A stretch of DNA of 7,050 nucleotides from Actinomycetes bacterium (GTDB taxonomy: Bacteria; Actinomycetota; Acidimicrobiia; Spongiisociales; UBA5794): assembly GCA_024640745.1 (NCBI GenBank), contig JAHEEL010000061.1, positions 3,987 to 11,036 on the forward strand. Reading direction: 5' to 3'. The position numbers were made by a program, and so were the translations under genes. This document shows positions 6,001 to 7,050 of this stretch, piece by piece. The notes beneath the pieces were generated by a model, which was not told where the DNA came from, ran no database searches, and saw nothing but the letters and a program-made list of their open reading frames with translations. Every line of letters starts with the position of its first letter. Position 1 is the first letter of the stretch.

Positions 6001-7050
6001 CTAGACAACGCCTTGATCCATCATCGCCTCGGCCACCCTGCGGAACCCAGCGATGTTGGCGCCGACCACGTAGTTGTCGGGTACACCGAATTCCTCTGCC
6101 GTTTCCCGGCTGCTTCGATGGATCTCAGTCATGATGCCGAGCAGCTTTGCGTCGACCTCCTCGCGAGTCCAGACGGTGAAGCCTGCGTTCTGGGCCATTT
6201 CGAGACCGCTGGTCGCCACGCCGCCGGCGTTTGCGGCCTTGCCGGGACCGAAGAGGACCCCGTTGTCCATCAGGAGGTGTACGGCATCCGCCTCCAGCGG
6301 CATGTTCGCCCCTTCGGCAACCACACGGACGCCGTGCTTCACGAGCTCCTTTGCATCCTCGACGTCGAGCTCGTTCTGGGTGGCGCAGGGAAGCGCTATG
6401 TCGGCCCCCTCGACGGCCCAGGGCCGCATGCCGGGGTAGTACTCGACCCCGAAGTGATCGGCGTATTCGCTGATCCGGCCGCGCCGCACGTTCTTCAACT
6501 CCATCACCCAGGCGAGCTTCTCTGCGTCGATGCCCTCCGGGTCGTGAATGAAGCCTCCGGAGTCCGACATCGTGATGGCCGTTCCACCGAGACGATTGAG
6601 GTTCTCGACGGCGTACTGCGCCACGTTCCCGGAGCCGGAGATCAGCACGGTCTTGCCGAAGACGCTGTCGTCCTTGGCGCGGAGCATCTCCTCGGCGAAG
6701 TACACCGTGCCGTAGCCGGTGGACTCGGGACGAATGAGGCTCCCGCCCCACTCGATACCCTTGCCCGTGAGGATGCCGGCGAACTCATTGGCCAGCTTCT
6801 TGTACTGACCGAAGAGGAACCCGATCTCTCGTGATCCGACGCCGATGTCCCCGGCCGGCACGTCGGTGTGGGGACCGATGTGCCGGTAGAGCTCGCTCAT
6901 GAATGCCTGGCAGAAGCGCATGACTTCGCAGTCGCTCTTGCCTTTCGGGTCGAAGTCGGACCCGCCCTTGCCTCCGCCGAGCGGGAGCGTGGTGAGGGAG
7001 TTCTTGAAGACCTGCTCGAACGCAAGGAACTTCAGAACGCCAAGATTGAC
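6001..7050 (-). CDS. gdhA: NADP-type glutamate dehydrogenase (5'-truncated)
   Basis: This enzyme joins ammonia to 2-oxoglutarate with NADPH to give glutamate, in a hexamer in the cytoplasm. The frame stays open to the right edge of the window: upstream of the first internal Met (base 6921) it still reads family sequence such as KFLAFEQVFKNSLTTLPLGG, so the real start is outside. The visible 349 residues correspond to all but about 95-100 N-terminal residues of the usual near-447. Counted from the window edge, PLGGGKGGSDFDPKGK is at 23-38 with the substrate-binding Lys28; VPAGDIGVG (64-72) carries the catalytic Asp68; the Rossmann motif GSGNVA is at 139-144; and CATQNE is at 222-227. The Ser-Asp-Ser after the second strand resembles NADP-using bacterial GdhA. 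It is the first visible gene of the minus-strand unit, ahead of the 129-residue gene and an aminotransferase. Any promoter lies beyond the window. Confidence 0.95.
   Translation of the reverse strand, partial: VNLGVLKFLAFEQVFKNSLTTLPLGGGKGGSDFDPKGKSDCEVMRFCQAFMSELYRHIGPHTDVPAGDIGVGSREIGFLFGQYKKLANEFAGILTGKGIEWGGSLIRPESTGYGTVYFAEEMLRAKDDSVFGKTVLISGSGNVAQYAVENLNRLGGTAITMSDSGGFIHDPEGIDAEKLAWVMELKNVRRGRISEYADHFGVEYYPGMRPWAVEGADIALPCATQNELDVEDAKELVKHGVRVVAEGANMPLEADAVHLLMDNGVLFGPGKAANAGGVATSGLEMAQNAGFTVWTREEVDAKLLGIMTEIHRSSRETAEEFGVPDNYVVGANIAGFRRVAEAMMDQGVV

Noticed and set aside
5374..6834. Long 486-codon open frame on the plus strand, opposite gdhA and the 129-residue gene
   Set aside because: It is antisense to a gene with unmistakable glutamate dehydrogenase motifs and a second gene with an ideal ribosome binding site. 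High GC content leaves such opposite frames open, and its translation shows no family motif.
6001..6921. Glutamate dehydrogenase start at the Met encoded at 6921
   Set aside because: The frame continues upstream to the window edge with conserved glutamate dehydrogenase sequence including the GGGKGG motif, so this Met is internal.

Overview
This is a GC-rich, gene-dense bacterial window with six protein-coding genes. Two are cut by the window edges. There are no RNA genes, mobile elements or CRISPR arrays. The composition (codons strongly ending in G or C), the XdhD/PucD-type xanthine dehydrogenase and the style of the proteins suggest a high-GC actinobacterium, possibly an uncultured Acidimicrobiia-like lineage. 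That placement is an inference and no marker gene here proves it.

Left part, plus strand (1-1711): the 3' half of a xanthine dehydrogenase molybdenum subunit is followed, with no spacer (TGA directly followed by ATG), by a MobA/MocA-like nucleotidyltransferase. That enzyme is expected to make the cytidylated molybdopterin used by such hydroxylases. The unit looks like the end of a purine (hypoxanthine/xanthine) catabolism operon. It closes with a perfect GC hairpin overlapping the last stop codon.

Middle, plus strand (1712-4264): a 196-base spacer with a good ribosome binding site leads to a single 772-residue transketolase-family enzyme. It keeps nearly all the transketolase active-site residues, but it is about 100 residues longer than usual and has GEG in place of the metal-binding GDG. 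A strong hairpin follows it and lies between converging genes, so it can serve as a shared bidirectional terminator.

Right part, minus strand (4283-7050), read from right to left: an NADP-type glutamate dehydrogenase (5' end outside the window), then a 129-residue protein I do not recognise, spaced 12 bases away with a near-perfect Shine-Dalgarno, then a class I PLP aminotransferase. The arrangement suggests a nitrogen assimilation unit, with ammonia fixed into glutamate and the amino group then passed to a keto acid. The gap between the small gene and the aminotransferase holds two perfect hairpins, and a third 10-bp perfect hairpin lies just inside the aminotransferase coding sequence. Expression of the aminotransferase may therefore be tuned separately from glutamate dehydrogenase.

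Most of the window is ordinary metabolism. The points most worth a second look are the unrecognised 129-residue protein in the glutamate dehydrogenase unit, the divergent transketolase, and the cluster of RNA hairpins before and inside the aminotransferase gene.
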